NCBI GenBank assembly: GCA_012845835.1
Contig: JABAKD010000023.1
Location: 496,001-560,000, forward strand
Reading direction: 5' to 3'
DNA: 64,000 bases
DNA from: Undaria pinnatifida
Taxonomy: Eukaryota; Sar; Phaeophyceae; Laminariales; Alariaceae
Shown here: positions 31,400 to 41,314 of the stretch, in pieces
Position numbering within the stretch: the stretch's first letter is position 1
Layout: every line of letters starts with the position of its first letter
Made by a program: the position numbers and the translations under genes
The notes under the pieces: model-generated
Seen by the model: the letters and a program-made list of their open reading frames with translations, nothing else
What the model was told of the DNA's origin: nothing
Databases searched by the model: none

Positions 31400-31500
31400 C
31401 TTTATACAGCCCAGGAGCGCAGCGTAGCGCCGTGCGGTGCGGTGCAGCGTGCCCTTCGCTGCGGTGCTGTGTCGTGCTGCGCTGTGTGCTTTCTTTCGAA
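31400..31500 (+). repeat. GC-rich GTGCGGTGCTGTG-type low-complexity stretch
   Basis: Words such as GCGGTGCGGTGCAGCGTGCC and GCTGTGTCGTGCTGCGCTGT are jumbled in 80 bp. Frames on both strands are Cys/Ala-rich and not believable as protein. Confidence 0.5.
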
Positions 31501-31795
31501 CATAGAGCAGTACCGGGTATAATACGTGTTGTTGTGTACTAATTTCCTTCTTTTTTCTTCTTCTACATGTATTTGATCTTTCGCGGCCCCCTGTTTTTCC
31601 CCCCCCGCAAAGTACCCCCCGTACTGCCGATCAAAACGTAACACCGGTAACAAAAGCACACACAGCACAGCTGAGCACAACAGGGCAATTTGCTCTGCAC
31701 AAGCAGCTCTTGGCATTTATCAAATCGCTGTTCGCGCCAAATCGTGGGCCTCTTCTTTTTGCCCCCTTTACATGTTTTTAGTTGCGTTCTTCCTT

Positions 31796-31892
31796 GCCTT
31801 GCGCGAGCGTAGCGGGCGGCGTCAGCCGCCCGCGGAGCGGAGCCTTTGTACACCCTACCGTATACCCTACCCATATACCCTACCATATGCCC
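31796..31892 (+). repeat. Perfect 9-bp GC hairpin and short CCATATACCC array
   Basis: GCGGGCGGC-GTCA-GCCGCCCGC is a perfect inverted repeat (about 31809-31830), flanked by GCGAGCGTA and GGAGCGGAGCC. It is followed by three or four units of the satellite found at 29.6 kb. The stem-loop resembles a bacterial terminator, but nothing around it is bacterial. Confidence 0.6.
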
Positions 31893-32129
31893 ACGATATA
31901 GCCTTGGTCGTTGGCGGCATAACTTCCGGGTCGGAGCTGTTGCCAAATTGCCAAACGCTACACTGTAACGAGTACAACTATTAATACTGTTACGGCGGAA
32001 CATCTAGACTACTACATATAGACTAGTCTACGTATAGGTAGAAATACTGCTGTACCGCCGTGGGAACATAGAACAGGCGTCCACTGGCGGTGCGGTAGGA
32101 GTAGATTGATTTATAGATTGATTGGTATA

Positions 32130-32397
32130 TGTTAAGATACGGCCTCGAAAAGCCTGTAGGTATCCGAATTTTAGATCATTTGGATGGGTTTCGTATGATA
32201 AGGTTGGCGGTTTATATTCGGGGAAGTTAGGAATTAGATCGGAGGCACGCGCCTCCGATCTCAGAAGCTATCCCGGGCTCTGGTGGAAACGAATAAAGCT
32301 ACATCTCTACGAAGGAACGAAAGTGAGTACTCCGAGGACCTACCCAATTGGCAGACCTGCAGGGGGCACTCTGTGTCCTCCACCTATTAATTTCACA
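32130..32397 (+). repeat. Left LTR of TRIM copy A
   Basis: It contains a perfect 11-bp hairpin (AGATCGGAGGC, loop ACGC, then its complement) in the middle, and AATAAA in CGAATAAAGC as a candidate polyadenylation signal. A GWVSYDKVGGLYSG frame spans it and recurs in all four LTRs, but changes between copies do not look selected at protein level and the frame has no known domain. Confidence 0.88.
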
Positions 32398-32459
32398 AGT
32401 GGCGTCGTCGGCAGGACATAGTACCTTTTCTGTGGTTGGTTTACCGTAGAGCCTTTCCT

Positions 32460-32545
32460 GCCCCCCCCCCCGCCACACCGGCGGCATGCGGCAGGTTCTA
32501 GAGCCTTTTCTGCCCCCCCGCCACGCCGGCGGCATGCGGCAAGTT
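32460..32545 (+). repeat. Duplicated CCCCCCGCCAC.CCGGCGGCATG word inside the TRIM
   Basis: A C-run followed by GCCAC.CCGGCGGCATGCGGC occurs twice about 55 bp apart in copy A, and again twice in copy B at 45230-45300 on the other strand. It is therefore a fixed feature of the interior. GCCGGCGGCATGCGGC can pair with itself. Confidence 0.7.
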
Positions 32546-32614
32546 TTTGATGGGTGACTATTGCCTTGCTGTAGGGTCTGCTTTTCTTTCTACTGCTTTT
32601 CTTCGCGTGTTCCT

Positions 32615-32690
32615 GGCTCCATAGCCAGACGGTTAGAGGTGTGGGAGTGGGGTTTGAGGAGCCGCATCTTCGACTCATGGTCTAGTTCGT
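32615..32690 (+). promoter_or_regulatory. tRNA-like segment with A- and B-box-like words in the TRIM interior
   Basis: TAGCCAGACGG (32622-32632) resembles the pol III A box TRGCNNAGYGG. ATCTTCGACTC (32666-32676) resembles the B box GGTTCGANTCC at about seven positions. Their spacing is in the range seen in tRNA genes. Copy B keeps TAGTCAGACGG and TCTTCGACTCC. A full tRNA fold is not evident. A pol III promoter inside the element is possible but unproven. Confidence 0.35.
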
Positions 32691-32752
32691 AGAACCGGAG
32701 TTTCCCCGAATCTCCCATATTTCTGCATATGCGACTCATCAGGGTGGGCTAG

Positions 32753-33020
32753 TGTTAAGATACGGCCTCGAAAGGCCTGTAGGTATCCGAATTTGAGATC
32801 ATTTGGATGGGTTTCGTATGATAAGGTTGGCGGTTTATATTCGGGGAAGTTAGGAATTAGATCGGAGGCACGCGCCTCCGATCTCAGAAGCTATCCCGGG
32901 CTCTGGTGGAAACGAATAAAGCTACATCTCTACGAAGGAACGAAAGTGAGTACTCCGAGGACCTACCCAATTGGCAGACCTGCAGGGGGCACTCTGTGTC
33001 CTCCACCTATTAATTTCACA
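32753..33020 (+). repeat. Right LTR of TRIM copy A
   Basis: Same length as the left LTR, differing by eye only near its 5' end (GGCC for AGCC, TTGAG for TTTAG). It begins TGTTAAGATACGGCC and ends ATTAATTTCACA. Confidence 0.88.
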
Positions 33021-33039
33021 TATATATACTTGGTATAGC

Positions 33040-33197
33040 TACGAGTACACTGCTGTAGTTGCAAGGGGAGTCGCCGACCTATAACACACAACCCGTAATA
33101 CGCGCGATCGGAGTATCACACACAGCTTGCGAAGATGAGTTTCGACAAAATATTCGATCTCACAGCTGGAATGTATTTTCATTTTTATAATATATTG
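33040..33197 (-). mobile_element. Family K end fragment
   Basis: GTAGTTGCAAGGGGAGTCGC, CGACCTATA, ACACAACCCGTAAT, GCGCGATCGGAGTATCACAC, GATGAGTTTCGACAAAATAT and GATCTCACAGCTGGA are the minus-strand form of the first 160 bp of family K. It lies only about 20 bp downstream of TRIM copy A. Confidence 0.8.
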
Positions 33198-33394
33198 GTA
33201 TAGACCATAGTCTATACTGGTAACATTTAACGCGCCAGCTGCGGCGACAGATAGAGGTTTCATGGCATACGTACCACTTTTAGGCGCACATCATTTCGCG
33301 ACGATCGAAAAAACTTCTTGACCGAAAAGGTCGGAATTTGGTTATTTCTGGTTCATTTTGGTTTGTTTGGACGATTTCCGCTGTAGTAGAATTG

Positions 33395-33550
33395 CGTCAG
33401 CTGTGATATATGCGTGTACCACCTTGCTTGGGTTGTGTGTGTGTTTTCCCTGGGGTATTCCTCAGCTCCAGAGTGCCTGGAGCCTGTCCTGTGACCACGG
33501 ACTTGATTATGCGAGTTAATGTGAGAACGACAACAACAACAATAACAACG
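33395..33550 (+). mobile_element. SINE family A, 5'-truncated copy
   Basis: It starts at TTGCGTCAGCTGTGATATAT and keeps the hairpin (GCTCCAG-AGTGC-CTGGAGC), CCTGTGACCACGGACTTGAT and an AAC-type tail. The loop differs by one base from other copies. Confidence 0.8.
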
Positions 33551-34027
33551 GAGGCATGGGCTTGACCATCGGTTATAAATAAATAGCACTTTTTTTTTCC
33601 TCAAATCACTTGTTTCCCTCAGAGGAGTACAGAGCTATTAGTGCTACTAGTAACAGTAACAGTACCAGTATTGGTACTATTAATAGTACAGATAGGAGCC
33701 TCAGAACGCTACCGTACCGTGGGTTGCGTGTGGTTGGTATCGTCCCTACAGCTGTCTGAAAAAACTCAGTCGTGGCTGATTCTACGATAGCCCCCAACCA
33801 AAAACCAGCGATTTTCTTTTTTTTTTCCTTTAAATTAACGAGCGTTTCATGGCTGCTCGACACGAGGAAGAAAGGATGCCACAAAAAAAAAAAAAAAATG
33901 TCTTCACTCTGCTTCGCATCATGTTTTTCTTGTTGGCCCACAGAAAAGCCTATCGAACGATGAAGTCGAAGTGTCAAGGGGCACCGTATTGCAGTAGATA
34001 GCTTTGTCGAATGCATTACGATGCATT

Positions 34028-34163
34028 ATCTCTGTGTCGTAGCTTGTGACCACAGAGCTGATCTTTCTAGGGTGAAGAATCAGTACGGACACTGGGTGTG
34101 CTGGATGTCGACGAGTAGAAGAACGGTTTAATGTGAAGAACACACACACACACCTAGAACAAG
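34028..34163 (+). mobile_element. SINE family H copy with (AC)n tail
   Basis: GTGTCGTAGCTTGTGACCAC, AGAGCTGATC, GACACTGGGTGTGCTGGATG, TCGACGAGTAGAAGAACGGT and TTAATGTGAAGAAC precede an (AC)n run at 34140-34155. It is collinear with the minus-strand copies at 10.0 and 30.4 kb. Confidence 0.7.
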
Positions 34164-34261
34164 TCTGATGATATGATGCGGCGGGAATGAATCTTCGTGA
34201 GTGAATGCTCGTGTTCGCACGCAGGGACTTTTTTGTGGGTAAAATTACTACTGCTGCTTTC

Positions 34262-34455
34262 ATTATTAGCGCAGAGCGCGAGAAGAGCGTGAGCTAGCAA
34301 AAATTCGATGAAAAATCGACGCGCGCGTGTAGAAAGCTGACGAGTGGGAATGAATGTCGAACCCTATGCACCACATAAATGAGGGCGCCGTACCGGTGGG
34401 GAGAAGGGAAGACACCTGTGACAACGGCTTGCCCAGAAAATCGCCTCGGGTAAGC
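34262..34455 (+). mobile_element. SINE family B, diverged copy without head or tail
   Basis: AGAGCGTGAGCTAGCAA, TCGATGAAAAATCGACG, GTCGAACCCTATGC and ACACCTGTGACAACGGCTTG follow the order of the family B body. The core reads GACAACGG in place of GACCACGG. Confidence 0.65.
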
Positions 34456-34742
34456 AAAACCTCTCACGTGTTGATTGAGAAAGTAAACGAGATGATTGTC
34501 AAAAGAAAATATTTACGTAGTCTACACACGTAATAGCGATGGGAATTAAATCGTGTCAGAAACAGGGAAGAAATTGATATTTTCGGCGGTCATTGTGAGG
34601 CCATTTCTTACACAGTCGGATTCCGCCTTAGTCGAAAACCGCCCTTTTCGACTGAACTTTCTTCGGCTGGATTCTTAAGACTTCTGGTCCTTCTTCGTAT
34701 CGTCAGTCGAGTCGATTTCATAGTTTTTGTGCTCTTCATACA

Positions 34743-34944
34743 GGCGGTTGGTGCGAGGGATTACTGCTGTATGACAGTCGACAATCGGTTGGCAACTCTG
34801 TCAGCTGTGCTTCGCGCGCTCGTCGCGAGCAACGCGCTTCGTCCAAGCGAGTTGGTAGCGTTGGGCTTAGCCGAAAGCCTCCAAAGCTACGTTCGTGGCG
34901 TTGCACTCAGCCGAGAGCCGCCAAATCTACAGCAGCAGGCATAG
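34743..34944 (+). CDS. Possible terminal exon, unknown protein
   Basis: A pyrimidine-rich stretch ending CTCTTCATACAG makes a good 3' splice site. The frame after it runs 67 codons to a TAG: AVGARDYCC, LATLSAVLRALVASNALRPS, ELVALGLAESLQS, ending LQQQA. It looks like a helical protein end, but no domain is recognised and no upstream exon was found. It lies inside the candidate inverted-repeat element, so it could be a captured exon or chance. Confidence 0.3.
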
Positions 34945-34994
34945 CTATTGTTGGCAAAGTGGCATCGATATCGCGCGCTACTGCTGTCGGGTGA

Positions 34995-35000
34995 TGTTTC

Positions 35001-35031
<31 letters not shown>

Positions 35032-35515
35032 CTTACATTAACTCGCGTATTCAAGTCCGTGGGCACAGGACAGGCTCCAGTCACTCTGAAGCTCAGGAAT
35101 ACCCCAGGGAAAAAACACAAACAAACCAAAGGCGGTACACGCACATATCACAGCTGACGCAATTCATGCCTCCACCAGAAACATATAAAAAGTGAAACCG
35201 GGAGTCAGCCTACGATGTGCCAGGTTCATACTGGTGCTTACGTCTCACTAGTCGCGCCTGGAAAAACCGACTGTACCGCTCGCCCCCCAGGATAGACTAT
35301 CACGTATTTATTGTACTTCGTACGTAGTACCTATCACTACGCATACTACGCACGACAGACGCAATTCAATTGGAAAAAAGAAACAAAAAAAACGATAAGA
35401 AGATGAAGGGAATAAAAGAAGAGAAAGAGGAGAACGAAAAAGGAAAGGAAGAAAAAGAAAAGACAAGAAAAGCAAGAAAAGACAAGACAAGAAGAGAGGG
35501 AGGGAATACACGCTG
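34995..35515 (-). mobile_element. SINE family A, full-length copy
   Basis: From right to left it has the purine-rich (minus-strand pyrimidine) 5' tract at 35370-35510, the family body, a hairpin with one wobble (GCTTCAG-AGTGA-CTGGAGC), the core CCTGTGCCCACGG and an (AAC)n tail at 34997-35030. It is nested in the candidate inverted-repeat element. Confidence 0.8.
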
Positions 35516-36109
35516 CTAGCGAGGGGAGCTAGGAGTGCGTCACGCTGGCTTGCGGCGAGAAGCAACAGCAGTGATAGCCAAGGCAGCGTCGGCGTTGTTG
35601 TGTGATACTGCTGAGGTCCCTGGATTGGGTGTGTGGGCATGTGGGCATGTGTTTCGTGGTGGGATGGGCGATGCGATGGGTTAAAAAATCAGGTGTTGGA
35701 AAATTTCGACTGCGTTTTCGACTGGCAGATCCAGTAAAAAAAAGTCAAGTTTTACGACTGGATCCCCCCAGTCGCAAAACTCAGTCGGAAAAAAGTTGAG
35801 TCGAAAAAGCCCTTTTCTGAGTGTGTAAGAAAGCCCGGTTTGGGCTTCAGACGAAAAAGGCCGTTTTCGACTGACAAGTCCTACTGAGTAAGAAATGGCT
35901 CAAGTTCTTAATATAATCATATGAGCCACCGAAATACTCCCCCATGGTCCATGAAAAAAAAAAACAGGAACGCAAGCCCTTCAAGAGCCCGTTATGCTAC
36001 GTTCTCTTGAGAACTTATTTAAATGGAGAAAGCAGACTGCCCCCGAGCATGTACATTTCATCTGTTTTTATTTTCCACTATTTTTCCAGCTCAACTCACA
36101 AGAGATGAT

Positions 36110-36295
36110 TTTAGTGTTTACCCCCGTCGACATTCTGGTCAAACCGTGGTCACCGGTGTATTCCTTTCTCCCCATACGTGCCTTTCTCTACATCGCGCAG
36201 AGGGTTCAGCATTCCCACGTTTTTCCTGCTTTTTACGCTCGTCGATTTGCAACGAACGTCGCCAACTCGCGCTCTCGCACTCTGTCGGCCTGTCA
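36110..36295 (-). mobile_element. SINE family B, diverged fragment
   Basis: The plus strand reads ATTCTGGTCAAACCGTGGTC, ACCGGTGTATTCC, ATCGCGCAGAGGGTTCAGCA and TTCCCACG, parallel to the minus-strand copies at 29.2 and 55.7 kb. It is old, with many substitutions. Confidence 0.6.
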
Positions 36296-36399
36296 ACTAT
36301 GAATAATGTTCATAGTGAGAAAGAGGCCCTTGCAGAGGACTCGAATCTAGCACAACGACCTCAATAGTTAGGCGGGCTTGCTATGGAACCACAGGGGAC

Positions 36400-36900
36400 G
36401 CCGGGCTGTAAAAAAAAAATCTCCAACAGATACGCAAAACGTGACAGACTCACCGTGCGCCGCAACGGTGACGTTACCCCCAGCATCCGGTCGTGTCGGG
36501 CCTATGCTCATAGCACAGCAGTCCCGATCTCGGGACAAACCAGCCGTCCTTTCGTGCACCGCAAGCTCTCCAGCACTCGGAAGGTAAATGTTATGGCCTC
36601 TCCCTGGTGCTTCCGTTCTGCAGAGAGCAGGTGGACGCGGAGAGGGGATACGACACGGCGTACGCGCGGGAGGGAAAATTCACCGAGCACCAAAAAAAAA
36701 AAAGGCAAGAAATCGAAAATAAATGAAACATCAGCGCCACCACAATCAAATACAGCAGTGCGAACGGTCCCCCTTCTCCCCTCCAGCGGGTCCTGCCGGT
36801 TACCAAGTCTTCAAAAACCGCAATGTGTTTCGCCATCACTCTACTTGCGAACCGTTCGCGAACCGGAACTGGAAACAACCACACTTCCGTGGTTCAGAGC
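36400..36900 (-). other. Possible coding stretch, unresolved
   Basis: On the minus strand a frame with SIGPTRPDAGGNVTVAAHG ends at a GCACG|GTGAGT donor near 36450. Another with VMAKHIAVFEDLVTGRTRW lies near 36760-36850. Base composition is less repeat-like than the flanks, but I can neither link these into a gene nor name a family. Confidence 0.25.
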
Positions 36901-37424
36901 GAAGTGGCAAAAACACAACGTACGTTCAGATAACAGTGGCACCACACCACCTTTTTAGAGTAACTTAAAAAAAAGTGTATTTTATTGTGCGAAAAGCGAT
37001 GGAACAAACGGCAGGCGGACAAGAGCTAGCAACACCTCACAGCAAAGGACGCCAAAAGCAGCAACAAAGAGAAACCGAGGGGACGCGGGGAGGGGGGTTG
37101 TGGGTGGATGGTTTTATCGGGATTGTTGGTACTTGTGGTATAATACACGCTTGGGTCTTTCATATAATGGTGGGTTTTGACATGCTTTGGAAGTAGGTGT
37201 GTGGCAGGTGAACAGTGCACTAATGCATTTGTGCGTCTCGTACAACCCGTGCCGCTGTACAGGTCCAGGCCCAGAGCGCAGAGCAGCCGGGTACGCATGG
37301 ACGCAAGAGCCTGTGCGGCCCAGTGCTGTGTAAAACGAAGGGATCAAGAAGCAGGCGCTGATCCCTTTCTTTCTTCGCTGTTGCTGCTGCTGTAGAGCCG
37401 TACCAGGTACATAGTTTTCAGGGC

Positions 37425-37770
37425 TTTACACGGGTCATGATCCGACCCGGGTCAAGAGGGTTTCAAAATCTCTCGAGCTGGGTCGGGTCGGGTCGGGTCA
37501 TAACATTTTAGAATATCACGGGTTGGGTCGGGTTGGGTCAAGAGGTTTCAAATCTCGCGGGTCGGGTCGGGTCAGGTCAATAGGCTTAAAAACTCTCGCG
37601 GGTCGGGTCGGGTCGGGTCGGGTCGGGTGAAGAGGTTTTCAAAATCTCGCGGGTCGGGTCGGGTCATGACCCCCGAGATACGAGTTACTCGGGGGTCAAG
37701 CCATCATGACCCGCAAGTTGTTTTCGGCTGACCCGCGGGTCAAACCCGCGGATCTGGCCCGCGGATCCGC
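37425..37770 (+). repeat. GGGTC pentamer-rich minisatellite, block 1
   Basis: Runs of GGGTC are broken by AAGAGG.TTTCAAAATCTCGC, giving irregular units of 45-55 bp; the strand asymmetry reverses near 37700 (GACCCGC words). Block 2 at 38590-39055 has the same composition. Confidence 0.85.
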
Positions 37771-38017
37771 CTTTTTCAAACTTACAGCTAAGGGCCATAG
37801 CCGTGCAGGCCCCCCGCGGGTCCGACCGGCGGATCCGTAAATAATACAAAACTTACCGCTTCCTGCCTCTCTCGTGCCAATGCTCCGATCATATGTCATC
37901 ACAGCATGTAGAACAATCACCAGGCAGTGCCCCTAGTGACTCGTACCATGGTATACAGTGTGACGCAAATCCCGTGCCGGCCGAAGCCGTAACAGCAGTA
38001 GTAATAATGCGGTAATA

Positions 38018-38330
38018 CCAGTACGAAATGTGAACAATTGCAAAAAAGGCAAGGGCAGTCGTCGTCGAAGCAGCAGCAGCAGCAGCAGACCCCGGGTTCT
38101 TGCGGATTGCAGCCCCTGGTGACAGATCCACCGCTCCAGTAGCTAGCTCGAAAATGATCATACCACCAGTCAGTACGAAATGTGACCAAACAGAAAAAAG
38201 CAAGAGCAGCCGTCGTTGAAGCAGCAGCAGCAGCAGCAGCACTCTGGAGGCAGCAAGCACCACAGCCGCAGACAAAGAGTCCTCGCGGATCGTAGGCCCT
38301 GCTGACAGATCCACCGCCCCAGTTTTGGGT
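38018..38330 (+). repeat. Tandem duplication carrying (AGC)n tracts
   Basis: Two units of about 150 bp share AGTACGAAATGTGA, AAAA.GCAAG.GCAG.CGTC, an (AGC)6-7 run, TTGCGGAT or CTCGCGGATCG, and CTG.TGACAGATCCACCGC. The AGC runs give poly-Ala, Ser or Leu frames without meaning. Confidence 0.8.
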
Positions 38331-38589
38331 TTGCTGCCGGGGGCGGCTCAGCTAGGGTGCTTGCCGGGGGCCAGAGACTGCACAGATAACTCTTTCGTTG
38401 GGTCGCTCGTCGGGTCAACCCGGTGGTCTAGCGCTACGGGCGTGGCTAATTGCCCATGCGTGTGGGTTGCGGTTTATTTCTCATTCTTCGCGCGCACACC
38501 ACGAAATGCTGCTCAAACAATATCGGGTAGAAAGAACCATAAAACACGATATTCTGGGAAAAGTACGAGGGACCAAGGACCAACCAACC

Positions 38590-39055
38590 GACCAAGGTAT
38601 ACATGCTTTGACCCGTGACTTTTCGACTTTGACCCGTGAGAAATGTCACGGGTCAAGTTGACCTGACCCGCATGAAACCCGCACATCGCGGGTCACCCGA
38701 ATTGTGGCGGGTCGGGTCTGGTCGGGTCGGGTCGGGTCGGGTCGGGTCAGGAGTTTTTCAAATCTCGCGGGTCGGGTCGAGCCAGGCCAAGACGTGCCGA
38801 AATTCTCGCGGGTCGGGTCGTGACGGGTCAAGACGTCTCGAAATTCTCGCGGGTCGGGTCGGGTCCGGTCAAGACGTCTCGAAATTCTCGCCGGTCGGGT
38901 CGGGTCCGGTCCGGTCAAGACGTCTCGAAATTCTCGCGGGACGGATCGGGTCCGGTCAAGAGGTCTCGAAATTGTCACGGGTCGGGTCCGGTCAGCTGAC
39001 CCGACCCGACCCGCTCCAACCCGACCAGCGAGATTTGACCCGACCGGTGAAAAGC
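38590..39055 (+). repeat. GGGTC-rich minisatellite, block 2
   Basis: About seven units of roughly 40-45 bp: TCTCGCGGGTCGGGTCGGGT, CCGGTCAAGACGTCTCGAAA, TTC. The frame reads (RVGSG)n and then a REILAGRVGSGQDVS-like repeat. The codons follow the DNA repeat and there is no start or splice context, so I do not call a protein. Confidence 0.85.
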
Positions 39056-39859
39056 CCTCATATTTTTGCTCTGACTTTTTTCGTTTTTCCTCGGGTATCT
39101 TTTTTCTTTGCGCCGATTGAATGGCGCCACTGCCCTCTATAATGCCGAGAAAATAGCTTGGTGCGAATAGCTCAATTGCCCATAGTCCTCAATAGTGCTG
39201 GGATTTAGGGGTGGCGCGTACCGGCACTAGTTTGGAGTCCCCAACTAACTTACAAAAACACAAGACCACAGAACACACACCCGCACATCACGCACGACAG
39301 CCAAAGTATTGGCCAGCTACAGACGATCGTACAGCAGCGAGGCAGCAGCAGTAGCACCAACAGCAGCAGCAGGCAAGCAGAGCAGAGCAACAGCTCCCGC
39401 CCTCCTGGTGTATGGCGAGGTTGGTGTGGTGAGAGCAATCGAGCGGTGTCAGCTGACAACAAATTGCTGACCATGCTCGAATGCTTTCTGTCGCGTACTC
39501 AACGGGCTAGGAAGCCAGGAGGCCGCTCGTGCTAGTCGGGCAAGCCAGCCGGGCCAAGAAGTATGAAAAAAAGCTAGTCGTCTGAATGGCAAGAAGCTAA
39601 AAGCAAGAAGATAGTCGGGCCAAGAGGTCTGAACGAAAGAGGCTAGTCGGACCAAAAAGCCCCGTGAAAGCCAGCCCGCCTGGGCTACTAGTATCGGCCA
39701 CCCTAGAAGCATGTACATATACGTATAGACTATTTACGGAGGACGATAGTAAATGGGACCAAATATTGTTGGTAAAAAAATATGAATATATAGGTTTTTG
39801 GGTTCACCGTGTAGGTCCTATTTACTAGAGTCCCCCGTAAAATAGACTAGTATAGTAAA

Positions 39860-40210
39860 TACCAGGTATACTTCTATTTGTCGCTGACGAATTAGCAAGC
39901 TGAACGCAGCACTGGCTACTTCGTTCGAGCAAATTAAATTAATGTTATTTATACGGGGTACATGTTACTATCGTGTTGCGTACGTGTATGTGCTACGGCA
40001 TTTCTCCATTCAAAGCAGTTCCCAACCGTCTTGTAGCATCGTTGGCAAATATACTGCTATTTGTCCCGGACGAATTAGCAAGGTGAACGCAGCACTGGCT
40101 ACTTCGTTCGAGTACATTATATTAATATTGTACGGGGTACATGTCACTAAGGTGTTACGTACGTCCACGTTCTACGGCATTTCTCTATTCACAGCAGTTC
40201 CCAAATGCCT
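39860..40210 (+). repeat. Tandem duplication, unit about 180 bp
   Basis: Two units share CTATTTGTC, GACGAATTAGCAAG, TGAACGCAGCACTGGCTACT, TCGTTCGAG, ACGGGGTACATGT, CTACGGCATTTCTC and AGCAGTTCCCAA. They differ by small indels and are non-coding. Confidence 0.85.
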
Positions 40211-40974
40211 GGTTCTCCATACCGCAGTGATCCCTCTACGATGGCGCCAGCATGTGCCAGCCGGACAGAGGTACCGGCCCTCGGTAGAGTCAACCCGCTA
40301 CTAAAATAGAGCTTTTTCACGACACTCCTGGTGTCGCAAATAAGGAATTATGACGCCGTTGTCGTGAACAGCATTAGACTATAACATTGTTTCAAGCACG
40401 TCAGCTGCGAGAAAGTTCGGTCATATACCTGTTACTAACGCCGATAGTGCGCATACTCCGACGAGTGGATTGCTGCCATCTGTGCCAAGCGACTGGACCA
40501 GAGAGTGTCAAACACGCCAAAAGGCACCCGGCGCCACAGAGGGACCACTACTACTGCTGCTGCTGTGTATGCTCAAACAACTAGACAAGCGGTCCGTACC
40601 AGCACGTGCTACATAGGAGTACGAGTATACGTACCGGCGGCTGCCTTGCCAAAAACCACTCGTGTTCTACCAGGTATACATTTTTTTCCGAAAAGAAGGA
40701 AAACCAAGACGAGAAGGAATTACGAAAAAGAAGGAATACAAGTAGGAAAAAAGAACGAAATATAAAACCGACCGACGATGGGCTTGTAGAACCAAAAGAA
40801 ACAAAAAGAAGACAAAAAAAAGCAAAAGAGGAGAGCGCTTTGCTTGGCTTGTGTACAAGTATGTTCTCGCTGTGTTGTGCATTTTTCGGATCTTGCATGC
40901 ACAATGCCCATACACCTGCTGTGCTGTCGTTGCCATGAACTATTGTGAAATTTGAATGCCTCTGCATCGCTGTC

Positions 40975-41060
40975 TCTTAAAATATTGTGACCACAGCACG
41001 TGTCTCTCGCTATGATAGGACGATCAATATGCACGGACACTACTACTACTACCACTACTG
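40975..41060 (+). mobile_element. SINE family H, partial copy
   Basis: ATTGTGACCACAGCACGTGT, CTCTCGCTATGATAGGACG and ACGGACACTAC follow the start of family H (TTGTGACCACAGAGCATGTC at 10.1 kb). The 3' part and tail are absent. Confidence 0.5.
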
Positions 41061-41164
41061 ATGCTGTGTGGGTGTGCCGCATGCAAATGGGTGCAAATGA
41101 CTTTATGGCAACACGCACTTGTACAAGTACAAGAGACAACACTGACTCGGGGTGGGTTTCTCAC

Positions 41165-41314
41165 TTGTTCTGGGAGAGGGAACATTTTACACTATCTTCA
41201 GCATTAACGATTGGATCAGTTTTCTTATACCATCTCTCCTTCAGTAATTGGCAGCCAGGCTTTCTTATTCCCCATTGCGTTTCCTCGCCATCGAAACACC
41301 CTGCTTGTCCTGCC
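41165..41314 (-). CDS. Possible internal exon, unknown protein
   Basis: On the minus strand a TACATACAG acceptor and an AACAA|GTGAGA donor bound about 150 nt of open frame: AGQAGCFDGEETQWGIRKPG, CQLLKERWYKKTDP, IVNAEDSVKCSLSQN. The residue mix is protein-like, with three cysteines, and does not come from a repeat in this window. No family recognised and no partner exon located. Confidence 0.35.

Larger units (their letters stand above)
32130..33020 (+). mobile_element. TRIM retrotransposon, copy A
   Basis: This 891-bp element has two direct terminal repeats of 268 bp (32130-32397 and 32753-33020) that differ at about two bases, around a 355-bp interior. Ends are TGTTAAG...TTTCACA, the TG...CA rule of LTR elements. 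TATA flanks it on both sides (32126-32129 and 33021-33024) as a 4-bp target duplication. Right after the left LTR, TGGCGTCGTCGGCAGGA (32400-32416) could be a primer-binding site for a tRNA ending GACGCCA. AGGGTGGG precedes the right LTR as a possible polypurine tract. The size and lack of genes fit a TRIM copied by another element's enzymes. Near-identical LTRs mean a recent insertion. Confidence 0.88.
34597..35902. mobile_element. Candidate 1.3-kb element with about 60-bp terminal inverted repeats
   Basis: The left end reads GCCATTTCTTACACAGTCGG and continues to AGTCGAAAACCGCCCTTTTC. The minus strand of the right end reads GCCATTTCTTACTCAGTAGG and continues to AGTCGAAAACGGCCTTTTTC. That is an inverted match of about 55-60 bp with a small gap. 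No clear target duplication is visible. The interior holds an exon-like frame (34743-34944) and a minus-strand family A SINE. It may be a DNA transposon invaded by a SINE, or two copies of a smaller AGTCGAAAA repeat in inverted orientation. Confidence 0.5.

Noticed and set aside
31796-31850. Rho-independent terminator and hence bacterial DNA
   Set aside because: A single GC hairpin without a T-run or neighbouring bacterial genes; the whole window is eukaryotic in character.
38636-39142. 168-codon frame rich in GRVGSG as a structural protein
   Set aside because: The frame follows the GGGTC minisatellite exactly and changes when the DNA repeat changes; no promoter or splice signal.
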